In this document: positions 17,688 through 27,402 of the stretch, in pieces
Layout of the letters: each line of letters starts with the position of its first letter
How positions within the stretch are numbered: position 1 is the first letter of the stretch
DNA from: Azorinus chamasolen
Taxonomy: Eukaryota; Mollusca; Bivalvia; Cardiida; Solecurtidae
NCBI GenBank assembly: GCA_963576725.1
Contig: OY755242.1
Coordinates: forward strand, 6,242,240 to 6,306,239
Direction: 5' to 3'
DNA: 64,000 nt
Notes under the pieces: generated by a model
Databases searched by the model: none
What the model was told of the DNA's origin: nothing
Seen by the model: the letters and a program-made list of their open reading frames with translations, nothing else
Translations under genes and position numbers: made by a program

Positions 17688-20198
17688 ATGTTCATCAAAA
17701 AATTGCAAACACCTTTTCCTTTAGGACTGAATGATAATATTTACCAGACTGGAAATATTTCAAAAGAACCAGATATAGATATTTTTTCAATTTTTTCTAT
17801 TAGAAAACGCAAATCTCGATCGCATGGCATTCGCAAAAATGGTAATATTAAACGAAAATCTCGTTTGAAAATGACTCTTCTTGATCTACATACTTTACGC
17901 CTAACTTCGGGTAAACATGCCATGCTTTCTAGACTTTCCTCCTTATCTATATGTTCATTAAAAGAAATTGACGAGCAAGCCGATAAAATTATTTTTCGAT
18001 CAGATCCTCTCATAGGAACGGCTAGTTTGATACAAAGCTTTACTCTACATGTTCTCAGACCGCACATCGACAAATTATCTGAACACCAAAGATTCTTCTT
18101 GAAAATTCCTTTTATTAATAAAGGTATTGATTTTATTGACCTCCAAAGTATTTTTAGAGACAAAAATGTAATTGACACTATTCCTAAATACTTTAAAAAT
18201 ACAGAACCACCTATCATCTGCTACAAATATAACAAACCCATCAGAAATACAATTTTCAACTATAATAAAATTGTGGCCGACCTTAATATTAATGATAATA
18301 TTCCTGATAATTGAGATTGCGCCACCTCAAAATTTTGCTATTCTCCGGCTGGTCATGTGATTACTGGTAATTTTGAGATAATTAAAGATAAACGTCTACG
18401 ATCTCTTTTGAATAAAGGTCCCAAATATAGAATACCATCCTTGATAGATTTTAACTCTTGTCGAGTTCAGATTGCGGAGGCTTTACAAAATTTTAGTATT
18501 AAATGGTGTCGAAGAGAACATGTTGAGTCTAATGCCCTTTCTTGTTGGAAAAAACTAATTTTTGATATAATTGATAAACGCATTTCCTTTTACAGCTCTA
18601 ATAAACACCTTCTTCCACCTAAACCTAGAACTTCATTTAGACATCTTAAAAAGGGTTTACAGGATTTCCATTCAAAATACGTTTTTGTTCCTGCTGATAA
18701 GGCATCAAATAATGTGATTATTAATTGACGATTACATTATATCGATGTCTTGAAGCAGGGAATTATTAATACCAAGTCATACATTTCAGTTACCACTGAC
18801 GAAAAGACCATCACTTCAGACCATGTCAAAAAGTGTGAACAATTTGGAACCGATATTAAAATTACACAACATAAACTTCCTACTATGTATTGGTTACCAA
18901 AACTACATAAAAAAACATATAAAGCGCGTTTCATTGCAAATTCTAGTTCATGTACAACTACTAAATTGTCTATACTTTTGACTTCTTGTTTAACGAAGGT
19001 AAAGGAACATGTAAAATTTTACTGTGATAAGACTTATGAAAATTCTGGAATAAATCTCTTCTGGTCTATTAAAAACTCTTCAGAAGTCTTAAACAAACTT
19101 AAGAACAAAAGGTATCTTGCATCCACTGTAAGCACGTACGATTTTTCTACTCTGTACACAACTCTTCCTCATATTTTAATTAAGGATAAGCTTACTAACT
19201 TGATCCAGAAAGTATTTGCCCGAGAAAAAACATCATTCTTGGCATGTAATGCTGAAAAAGCTTTCTTTACTGACGAGCAAATGAAATATTACACCAATTG
19301 GACTTGCTCAGAAGTTTGCGAAGCACTAACCTTTCTTTTGGATAACATATTTGTACGTTATGGGAATGCTATATACCGTCAGGTAATTGGTATTCCCATG
19401 GGTACGAATTGTGCACCACTTGTCGCAGATTTGTTTTTGTACTGCTATGAGAGAGATTTCATGTTGAGTTTGAATCCTCAATCACAAGAAGATGTTATAA
19501 AAGCCTTCAATGAAACTTGTCGATATTTGGATGATATTTTTAACTTAGATAACCCTTTCTTTGATGCTCTGATTCCTACAATTTATCCTAAAGAACTCAA
19601 ATTGAATAAAGCTAACCCGTCCGACAATTATGCAGCGTTTCTTGACCTAGACCTTAAAATTAATAATGGAATGATTTCTTCTAAAATATATGACAAAAGA
19701 GATGATTTTGATTTTAATATTGTAAATTTTCCTCATCTTGACGGGGATGTTCCCCGTGCTCCATCTTACGGGGTTTATATATCTCAACTTATTCGTTTTG
19801 CTAGAGCTTGTTCATCTATTGACGATTTTAACAGTCGAAATCTCATTTTAACTGAAAAACTGCTTAAACAAGGATATAGATACCATAAACTAAGAAAAAC
19901 TTTCTCTAAATTTTACTATCGAAATCTCTCGCTTATTGGCAAGTACAAATGTAATCTCAAGGTACTTTTGCGACACGGTATTTCACATCCTGAATTTTAT
20001 GGTGATGTGATTTACAAACTTCGTAAAATTATTGGACATACCCATTTTCTCACTTTGTTCATCAAATATATAAAACAATTCATTAAAAAGGGATATGATC
20101 CTGTATTACTACAACATACTGCATGTTTGGTTGTGAACCCTTTTACAGTTGGCAATCACGCTGGCCTCTTTGCATGTACGCCGACAAGAAAGGTTTAG
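17688..20198 (+). pseudogene. Penelope-like RT frame interrupted by two TGA codons
   Basis: One continuous frame of about 836 codons with only two stops, TGA at 18312 (codon 209) and TGA at 18726 (codon 347). The first residues, KKLQTPFPLGLND, resemble the end of a GIY-YIG endonuclease, which suggests the endonuclease-first order of Naiad-type PLEs. A basic stretch (RKRKSRSHG) follows. Then PADK at about 335, YWLPKLHK at 401, motif A YDFSTLY (Asp 485), motif B GIPMGTNCAP at 568, YLDD at 613-616, and the conserved C-terminal GVYISQLIRFAR and QGYRYHKLRKTF. All RT catalytic aspartates are present. With the two TGA codons the copy should be dead unless they are read through. Confidence 0.85.
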
Positions 20199-20705
20199 TA
20201 CTCTATGAAGGCGACCTCTTAAATCCAGAAATGGAAGGAGAACGTCGGATATCTGTACTATTTCATTTTTGTCGTACCCTTTATTACTTTTCTACAGTTA
20301 CTCTGTTTGCAGCTCAATCATTGAGTACACTAGCGATAGGTGGATACAGTATGTTCAATTAAATGTTTTTTTGTTATACATGCACTTTACCACTGTATTT
20401 GCTGTCGCGGTTGTTGTAGATTAGTCGGAGAGGGGATACGTTTATTTACACTGTTTGTCTTTTAGGATGGGGATGGAATAAGGGTGAGGTTGGGCGCCCA
20501 TAAACCGGTTTAAACCCCCGGTGACTTGTCACTGACCGTTCCAAGGCGGTACTTCCATCTTCCTCCTATTGTATGTTTGTTTTGTCTTTGTGCGTCTCTT
20601 GTTGTTTTTTCTGCCTATGTACATTTGCTGTTTCCTTGTGTTGCTGTTCGGGCGAGTGTTTGTTCTGTATGTGGTGTTTCCTGCATGACTCATTTTTGTA
20701 CTTTT
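20199..20705 (+). mobile_element. PLE-I 3' untranslated region and terminal repeat
   Basis: Nearly identical to 16927-17417, with AAACCGGTTT, a short GGTGACTTGTCAC stem, ACCG and CGGT arms around CCAAGG, and the end ATGACTCATTTTTGTACTTT. The small open frames inside are translations of repeat DNA. Confidence 0.9.
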
Positions 20706-21347
20706 AGATAACCCTTTTTCTGATTTTTTTTATTCCTATCGTTTACTAATAGAACTTAAATTGAATAAAGCTAACCCTTCCGACACTTATGCGGCTTTTC
20801 TCGATATTGACCTTAACATTGACAATGAAATGACCTCTTCTAAATTTTATGACAAAAGAGATGATTTTGATTTTAATATTGTAAATTTCCCTCACCTTGG
20901 TGGAGATGTTCTCCGTGTTCCATCTTACGGGGTTTATATATCTCAACTTATTCATTTCGCTAGAGTTTGTTCATCTGTTGATGAATTTAACAGCAGAAAT
21001 CTCATTTTAACTGAAAAGCTGCTTAAGCAAGGATATAGTTATCATAAACTAAGGAAAGCATTCTGTAAATTTTATCATTGAAATCTCTCACTAAATGGCA
21101 AGCATAAATGTAATCTTAAGGCGGTCCTGCGACACGGTATTTCACATCCTTAATTTTATAGTGATGTGATTTACAAACGTCGTAAAATTATTGGACATAC
21201 CCTTTGTTTACTAAATACATTGAAATGTCAATAAAAAGTGATATGATCCTACAGTACTACAACATACTGCATGTCTGGTTTTCAACCATTTTACAGTTGG
21301 CAATCACCCTGCTCGCTTTGCATGTACGCCAACAAGAAAGGCTTATG
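20706..21347 (+). pseudogene. Old PLE-I copy, RT part 3 (after YLDD to C-terminus)
   Basis: Resumes the old copy at GATAACCC just past the YLDD site and runs to the C-terminus (LNKANPSDTYAAFLDIDLNI, GVYISQLIHFARVCSS, CMYANKKG). Stop codons and frameshifts occur, for example FYH* at about 21081. It ends at AAGAAAGGCTTA, at the position of the normal stop codon. Confidence 0.85.
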
Positions 21348-21913
21348 CTTCATTTTTAGATTTGAATCTTTCAATTACAAATGATAAAGTTTCGTCCAAA
21401 GTATACGATAAAAGAGAAGATTTTAATTTTAAAATTGTTAATTATCCTTTTCTAGATGGGGATGTGCCACGTTCTACATCTTATGGGGTTTATATTTCTC
21501 AACTTATTAGGTTTGCCCGAGCCTGTTCTTTGCTTGAAGATTTTAACAGACGTAATTTAGTTATAACTGATAAACTTCTTAAGCAAGGTTACAGATATCA
21601 CAAACTTCGGAAAACCTTTTCTAAATTTTATTATCGAAATTTACCTCTCATTAGTAAATATAATTGCAATCTACGGACGTTACTGCGACAAGGCATTTCT
21701 CAACCAGAATTTTATGGGGATGTTATCTACAAACTTAGGAAAATTCGGGGTTATATCCATTTTCATGATTTGTTTATTAAACGCATTAAAACATTTAAAA
21801 AGAAAGGTTATGATCCTATTATATTGCAACACACTGCATGTTTGGTTATCGACCCTTTTACAGTCGGTAGCTACGCTTCCCTCTTTGCTTGCGCGATGAC
21901 AGGCCGAGGGTAG
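21348..21913 (+). pseudogene. PLE-II RT, C-terminal part
   Basis: A second PLE subfamily: LDLNLSITNDKVSSKVYDKR, YGVYISQLIRFARACSLLED, QGYRYHKLRKTFSKFYYR, CLVIDPFTVGSYASLFACAM. It is open for 183 codons but lacks the catalytic motifs, so it is a 5'-truncated copy. It is inserted at the stop codon of the old PLE-I copy. Confidence 0.9.
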
Positions 21914-22496
21914 TACTCTATGATGGTATACTCTTAAACTTGGATACAGGAGGAGCTTACCAGACTCATGTATTACCTTTTCCCTGTCGTGCCCTTAACG
22001 GCTTACCTGCAGGTGCTCTGACTTCAGCAAAGTCATTGAGTACATATTTGACGGATGTTCACAGTTATTATGCTATGTTTTACATGTTGTCCTGTGTTCA
22101 CCGTCGTCTATGTTGTGGGTAAGTCCAGCGGGGATACCTTTATTTACAATATTTGTAAAGCTAGGGTGACCTTGAGAGAAGTGTGAGGTTAGGACGTCCG
22201 TAAACCGGTTTAAACCCCCAGTGGTGTTTTTGCTGCTGACCGTGCCAAGGCGGTACTCTCTTTGTCACCCTTCCTTTTGTTTGCCTTGCGTCTTTGTGCT
22301 TGTGGTTTGTTCATGTTGTGGAACGTTTGTCCCTGTTTCTTGTGTGTCTTTTGGTGTTTTCTGTGTTCATTTCATGTGTGTGTGTGCGTTTGGGTGTGTG
22401 GTTGTGTGTGTGTGTGTCATGCTGTCTATCGGTGTTTTGGTGGTGGTTGCGTCTTGCATGTGGCTTTGCCTGCTTGACTTTACTACTTTTCCATTA
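21914..22496 (+). mobile_element. PLE-II 3' untranslated region and terminal repeat
   Basis: CTCTATGATGGTATACTC, CCAGACTCATGTATTACC, GGTAAGTCCAGCGGGGATAC, GTTAGGACGTCCGTAAACCG, CAGTGGTG and CTGCTG stem arms, CCAAGGCGGTAC, GT-rich tail, end TTGACTTTACTACTTTTCC. Old-copy PLE-I sequence follows immediately at 22497. Confidence 0.9.
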
Positions 22497-22945
22497 GTAC
22501 ACTTTGAATGCGACCCCTTAAATCAAGAAACGGAAGGAGGACGTCGGATATCTCGTTTTGTCGTACCCTTTATTACTTTTCTACAGTTACTCTGTTTGCA
22601 GCTCAATCATTGAGTACTCTAGCGATAGGTGGATACAGTTGTTTCACATTTGCCATCGCGGTGTTGTAGATAGGCCGGAGATGGGATACGTTTATTTACA
22701 ATGTTTGTCTTTTAGGATGGGGATGGAATAAGTGTGAGGTTGAGTCCCCCTTAACCGGTTCAACCCCCAGTGACAATTGTCTCTGACCGTTCCTAGGCGG
22801 TACTTTCTTCTCCTATTGTTTGTTTGTTAAGTCTATGTGTCTCTTTGATTCTTTTATATTCTACATTTGCTGTTTGTCATCGTGGTACTGTTTGGGCGGT
22901 TGTGTGTTTTGTATGCGGTGTTTCCTGTATGACTCATACATGTAC
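22497..22945 (+). mobile_element. Old PLE-I copy, 3' untranslated region and terminal repeat
   Basis: Resumes right after the stop codon of the old copy (GTACACTTTGAATGCGACCC, GAACGTCGGATATC equivalents) and runs to GTATGACTCATACATGTACC. It completes the reconstruction of one old copy from four separated pieces. It is more diverged than the 20199 repeat, as expected for an older element. Confidence 0.8.
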
Positions 22946-23570
22946 CTTTGCTATGATGATACATTCCCCATATTTATTTTGTTACGCTGGTTAGAGACTA
23001 ATTTAACTCAAAATATACGCCTTTTAAGCATTTGCAAACAAAGTACATCCTGATCAGATGGCCCCTATATAGGCTGTCTTATAAGAGTCTGTTCTGTTTC
23101 TTATGAAATAATATAGATGCGATTCTATAGGTTCTGCCGTAGCCAAAACTACAAGTGTTAGTCCGTGTACGGAAAAAATTCAGTGCATTGTTTCGTAAAC
23201 AGAAGAATAATCGGGTAGCATTTCTCATCTGTTTATATTGACTGTGTTTGCGTATTTTCCGCTTTATATTGCTATACCAGCTTGGCAATTACTACAAAAT
23301 TTAACGTAAAGCAATTTGTTTCTCATTAAACAACTAATGCGTTATTCATTATCTATGTGTTTGTTCTTTTTGACGTACTATAAAAGTGACTACTCAAGCA
23401 ATAATTCATAGTTATCCTATATTGACAAATGGCAAATAAATATGTAACGTAACTAATGATACGAAGTTGTGTAATGCATCAACAAACAAATAATTATGTT
23501 TCTGCTATATTATAATTGTTTCTTTATTAACCCGCCATATGCAAAGTGCAATATGACTGGTACTTGCATA
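22946..23570. other. Non-coding with an H2-type core at 23030-23105
   Basis: The core reads TTTGCAAACAAAGTACATCC, TGATCAGATGGCCCC, TATATAGGCTGTCTTA, TCTGTTCTGTTTCTTATGAA. The rest is AT-rich with no gene. Confidence 0.55.
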
Positions 23571-23804
23571 CAGTGTGGATCCACAGAGGCAATACACGTT
23601 TGAGTCAGTATATGTTTATATAGAAAGAAGGGATCCGACTTTAAAATATCTAAATTGCCCGCTCCTCTACTTTAAACCATTCGCATTGCAAGAAATGCAC
23701 CGATTTCGATAAGATAAAATGCTATTACCTAAGCACAGGCATTTTTAATTCGAATATGCACTTATTTTCCCAGACAAATTAGGAATAAACTTAACACGGC
23801 AATA

Positions 23805-24096
23805 GAAAACAAGAGTGTTCGGAGGAACACATGTGTCACCTGCTCGCAGCTGACACAAAAGCTTATTGTTAATATGAAAAGGGGAATAACTAAAAAACAT
23901 ATTGATGCTAGAGTTGTGGCCCTTGCGTATGGCACTTGCTCTCATCATGCTTGTTCCATGTGTGAAATTTGAAAGCTCTATAATAATTAGTTTAGCAATG
24001 ACAGCCAAAAAAATAAAGAAAGTGTGACGGACAGACAGACAGACGATGGAAAAGTGATCCCTAAGTGACACACTGCCTCTCGGCAGGTGACACAAA
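23805..24096 (-). repeat. Dispersed repeat with GACAGACAGACA tract, minus orientation
   Basis: Runs from AACAAGAGTGTTCGGAGGAA and CACATGTGTCACCTGCTCGC to CACTGCCTCTCGGCAGGTGA. The reverse complement is repeated at 55115-55480, where the tetranucleotide tract is expanded. It lies within the TIR element. Confidence 0.8.
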
Positions 24097-24204
24097 AATG
24101 AGCAAATTGGCAAAACTACGTTAGTCGGACACGACCTCGTCCCGTAGTGCGAACCGCTGACAGCCTTGAAATGATTACTTATACGTCAAACACAATAATA
24201 TATT

Positions 24205-24462
24205 TTGGCGTTCATATCAGCAATGTATTCAATGAAAAGACCTTTTGAACTGCGATCTTTCACGAAAGCGTGGTTTTACCGTCCTTTCTGTGCTTTTTCA
24301 TGTCAGTCTCATGCCAGCAACTTTCGATTTCAAGTCGACGAAGTCATGTCAGGTGACTTCTTGTTACGCACGTTTGGACTGGCCGTTGACGAAAGCAAAA
24401 TATCCAACATGTTCGTGATCCACCGGAAAGGCATCGCTTTTTTCGCCCGTTCAAGTAAATAA
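24205..24462 (+). other. Unassigned 85-codon open frame inside the TIR element
   Basis: The frame starts MAFISAMYSMKRPF and ends FARSSK. It has no known motif, membrane segment or repeat pattern that I can see. It may be chance or the stub of a lost transposase. Confidence 0.2.
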
Positions 24463-24826
24463 CGCGTACCAAACGCTGCTTCTGTATAGTCACTTGACCA
24501 AAGATTGACTTCTTGAAAACGATATCAGCCGCAATCGTTGAAAATCGCAGGAAGGAGGGTAAAATCACATTTTCGTGTAAGATCCCAGTAAGAATGTTCT
24601 TTTCAATGTTTCTTATGACTTGTCAAGTTTATCCCTAGTTTGAATATAAAAAAATGTCTTTGCTTACGGAATAGCTTCTTATCTGATCGAAATCAGTGCA
24701 TTTCTTGCAGTGTGAAGTGTTTAAAGTAGAGGAGTGGGTAATTTAGATATTTTGAAGTCGGTTCCCGTCTTTCTATATATACATACACTGACTCAAACGT
24801 GTCTTACCCCTGTGTGTGGATACACA

Positions 24827-25019
24827 TGAGACACCGAATTGCTCGATAATCGTTTGATTGAAGACGAAATTATGGGATTTAGTCTGCAATATGTCCAAAA
24901 GAACCCCATTTTGTAAAACGTAGAACTGCCTATGGTTCATGTAAACGGGTTTATGCGGTCCTACAATACCTAGATATTAGCTGAATTAACTATTTCGTTG
25001 TCACAGTTTGAAGTCTACA
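24827..25019. other. Non-coding spacer
   Basis: AT-rich; nothing recognised. Confidence 0.4.
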
Positions 25020-25195
25020 AATGTTGTCCTCTGCTACACCTTTTTTATTTGCCTTCATGTTTGTTTCAAAAACAGACACAGCAAGACACAAGTTTGGGTC
25101 CTGATGGGATACCGAGCTACTCGGCGTCACACCTGGATCTAAATTGTTTGCGTTGATAAAAACAGATGCGACACAAGCAGAGAAAGGGAGTTCAT
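25020..25195 (+). mobile_element. Degraded CTTTCGCTGC-family MITE with H1 core
   Basis: GTCCTCTGCTACACC, TTTGTTTCAAAAACAGACAC, core GTTTGGGTCCTGATGGGATA and CTACTCGGCGTCACACCTGG, then AAATTGTTTGCG and a weak AGCAGAGAAAGGG right end. The order is the same as at 55827-56040. Confidence 0.65.
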
Positions 25196-25244
25196 CAGAG
25201 ATGGCTTAAGTTCTAAATATCTCGTACAGTTCATTCAACTATAT

Positions 25245-25624
25245 CACTCTGGATAAAATCGATCCAAACATTCCCTGCAAGTTCGTCTGTCTCGCGGGAT
25301 ATCTTATGTCACGTTCAACCACTACCCATAAACGATTTGTTCCCGCGGGACATGCCCACAATTAGTAATACGAGTTAATTGGTCTCAACCACCTTTTGTC
25401 CACATTCATCTAAAGCATAAAGTGATTATCTCCGACACTATCAGCAGATAGAGTTGTTAACATTAGTACCATCAGATTTAGAACCTCTCTAAAACTACCA
25501 CCCAACAGATATATGTTTGTCAGAATTCAAGACAAGTGGTAGCTTAATGTTTGACTTAAGAAATATGGAGACTTCACAGATGAGCTTTTATCTTAGTGTA
25601 ACATTACTATCATTCATTGGTTAA
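25245..25624 (+). repeat. Dispersed block, copy 2 of a pair
   Basis: Partner of 7680-8060, same orientation, with GTCTCGCGGGATATCTTAT, GTTCCCGCGGGACATGCCC, CACAATTAGTAAT, CATAAAGTGATTATCTC and GACACTATCAGCAGA. It includes an H3-like half (AGACAAGTGGTAGCTTAATG). Not coding. Confidence 0.75.
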
Positions 25625-25880
25625 CCCAGTAGTCCATCATTCGCCTTTGCAAACAGAGTATACCCGATCAGACGGTTCTTGTAGGATACGTCTGATCAAG
25701 ATCTTCTATGTTTGCTTATGACACAATATCGATATTATTGTACATATTATGTCGTTCTGTCTGGTATATATAAATAAACGTGCATGTCTACATGTGCTTA
25801 ATTATGATCCCCATGCACAATTGTTATTATGTAATTATTTGTTACAATACATATTCCTGAAGGAAATGGTTAAATGGCCA
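25625..25880. mobile_element. TTAA MITE with H2-type core
   Basis: GGTTAACCCAGTAGTCC start, CTTTGCAAACAGAGTATACC, arms GATCAGACGGTTC and GATACGTCTGATCAAG, CTATGTTTGCTTATGACA, and a right end GGAAATGGTTAA at about 25865-25875. It follows the block at 25245 just as the element at 8086 follows 7680. Confidence 0.7.
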
Positions 25881-26027
25881 CTTTAAAGAGGTTCGTTGGT
25901 GTAAATTATGCATTAAGTGTGTCCTTCTGAAATTGGATTCTGAAAGCATGTTGGTTAATTATTATGTTCATTGACTTGCACGACTTGCAGTTACATATTT
26001 CTTTTATACATTCTGAAGGGAGGTGAT

Positions 26028-26255
26028 CCCCCGAGAGCAAAAATTGCAACACAAAAAGAGAAAATTGCAGACTCGGTTTTATTGAGTCTGTTCATGAACA
26101 GTAATTGAAAGTGCAACACTGCTCACGCCCCCTAGCACCGGCTTAAGTGGTATTCAATTTTCAGAACAAGAAGTACTGAAATTCATGATCTCGAAGGATC
26201 AGAAGGTATAACAACACTGAGAATGAAGTACGGGGCGACGTTTTACGGCCGCCAC
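26028..26255 (+). repeat. Dispersed repeat, copy 1 (inverted partner at 52258)
   Basis: Contains AAAATTGCAGACTCGGTTTT, ATTGAGTCTGTTCATGAACA, TGAAAGTGCAACACTG, a GAGAATGAAGTACGGGGCG stretch and TTACGGCCGCC. The reverse complement of each is present in order at 52258-52480. No reading frame is conserved. Confidence 0.8.
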
Positions 26256-26439
26256 ACAAGCACTTAACACTATAAACCACGATTTATTCCAATTCCACAG
26301 TACGTCGTTAACAGTGGTGCCATTGGTTGTTTGTATAGCTTTTTTAAATAATAAATTCTCTAAAAAAACAACAAAGAAAGAAACATCTATGTTTGCATTA
26401 TTTGTATTTAGGTAAATACAAACTAACAAGTGCAAATAT
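26256..26439. other. Non-coding spacer
   Basis: AT-rich; the minus-strand open frame at 26199-26435 overlaps the repeat and has no motif. Confidence 0.4.
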
Positions 26440-27060
26440 TATCGAATGAAGTCATGAAATACAACAAAACAAATAACAACTACAAAACCTGATGCCCCCA
26501 CCCCACCACTAAATTTTGCATGTAAAAATTTCAAAGTACTAAAACCGGAACAGGAATAAGATATGCACACCAATACATGATGCTGACCAATCCTATAGGT
26601 TTTACGAAAATGTGACGAAAAGGTTTGGAGAAAGCACGAGGACAAGTTTCAATGTAACAATGTCAAAGTCGCATAACTCTGCAGAAATGAATCGAACATG
26701 AATCAGATAGGGACAACCAAGCATAGTGCTGATCGATCCTATGAAGTGTCATGAAAATCTTATTAAAGGATTTGGAGAAACTGGGCGGACAAACTTTTCA
26801 AAGTCCCATAACTCTGCAGAAAATCATTGAACCTCAACAGGAATAAAATATGCACATCTAGGCATAGTGCTGATCGATCGTATGAGTTTTCATGCAAATC
26901 TGATCATAGGTGTTAATGATAATCCGACCAAAGCTTTTGGAGAAACTGCGCGGACAAATTAAAATCGGACTGACGGACAAACGGACAAACGAACAGACAG
27001 ATGGAAACACACCACGCACAAAAGCAAAATGTCTCCCCAGTATACTGGGGGAGACATAAC
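26440..27060 (-). repeat. Tandem repeat, unit about 140-150 bp, ending in a palindrome
   Basis: Three to four imperfect units contain CATAACTCTGCAGAAA, then TATGCACA, AGTGCTGATCGATCCTATGA, then TTGGAGAAACTG.GCGGACAA. The right end has a GGACAAACGGACAAACG tract and the hairpin GTCTCCCCAGTATACTGGGG near 27030. The layout is like a dispersed mollusc repeat with internal tandem units. Not coding. Confidence 0.75.
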
Positions 27061-27286
27061 TAGACACAGGGGAACATGCATTAATAAGTTAACATGTGAT
27101 ACGATAGTTAAAACATGATGGGAACTAAGGCACTCAGATGTGGTTTAGTGACACTCAAACACAAAGATAGAGAAGTATTATTGATAAGAATCGCATAGTA
27201 TGTTGAGTGATTGGTTATTACTCCTTGCATTTTATTAACAAATACAGTAAAATGTTCATGCTGGTATAAATATCGGTCTAGGAAAC
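27061..27286. other. Non-coding spacer
   Basis: Nothing recognised. Confidence 0.4.
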
Positions 27287-27402
27287 AGGTGGCAGCTTAT
27301 TGCAGGGTGAAAGTCATGCAGAAAGCTCCTCTAGCAGCCTTCTGCATGAGTTCAACACTGCATTGATGTACCTGCCTATACATTCTAAAAAAACAGTTTA
27401 GA
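27287..27402. mobile_element. H3-type hairpin MITE
   Basis: ACAGGTGGCAGCTTATTGCA, GTCATGCAGAAAGCTCC, loop, GCCTTCTGCATGAG, CACTGCATTGATGTACCTGC. The two arms are imperfect inverses. Related copies lie at 29128, 54385, 58846, 61376 and 63168. Confidence 0.75.

Larger units (their letters stand above)
17686..20705 (+). mobile_element. Nearly full-length Penelope-like element (PLE-I, Naiad-like order)
   Basis: About 3.0 kb: a coding region with the tail of an N-terminal domain, complete RT core, stop, 3' UTR and terminal repeat ending TTTTTGTACTTTTA. It sits inside an older PLE-I copy at its catalytic YLDD site. The 5' end lacks most of the expected GIY-YIG endonuclease, so it is still truncated. 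Penelope-like elements copy by target-primed reverse transcription. Confidence 0.8.
23571..24826. mobile_element. Non-autonomous element with about 160-bp terminal inverted repeats
   Basis: 23571-23730 and the reverse complement of 24650-24826 align over about 155 bp (ACACGTTTGAGTCAGT, AAAATATCTAAATT, CTCCTCTACTTTAAAC, GCAAGAAATGCACC are shared, roughly 85 percent by eye). The 1.26-kb unit contains another repeat (23805-24096) and an 85-codon frame at 24205-24462 without recognised domains. No transposase is visible. Superfamily unknown. Confidence 0.75.

Noticed and set aside
17741..18217. 158-codon minus-strand frame
   Set aside because: It is the antisense of the Penelope-like coding frame, with no motif of its own.
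18312..18728. Selenocysteine or programmed TGA readthrough in the PLE
   Set aside because: No SECIS-like structure was found in the 3' region by eye, and other copies here decay by ordinary stops. It is kept only as a check, not as a claim.
16927..20705. Terminal repeats as true LTRs of an LTR retrotransposon
   Set aside because: The adjoining protein has PLE-type RT motifs and no gag, protease or integrase, and the repeats occur in tandem and truncated forms as expected of PLE pseudo-LTRs.
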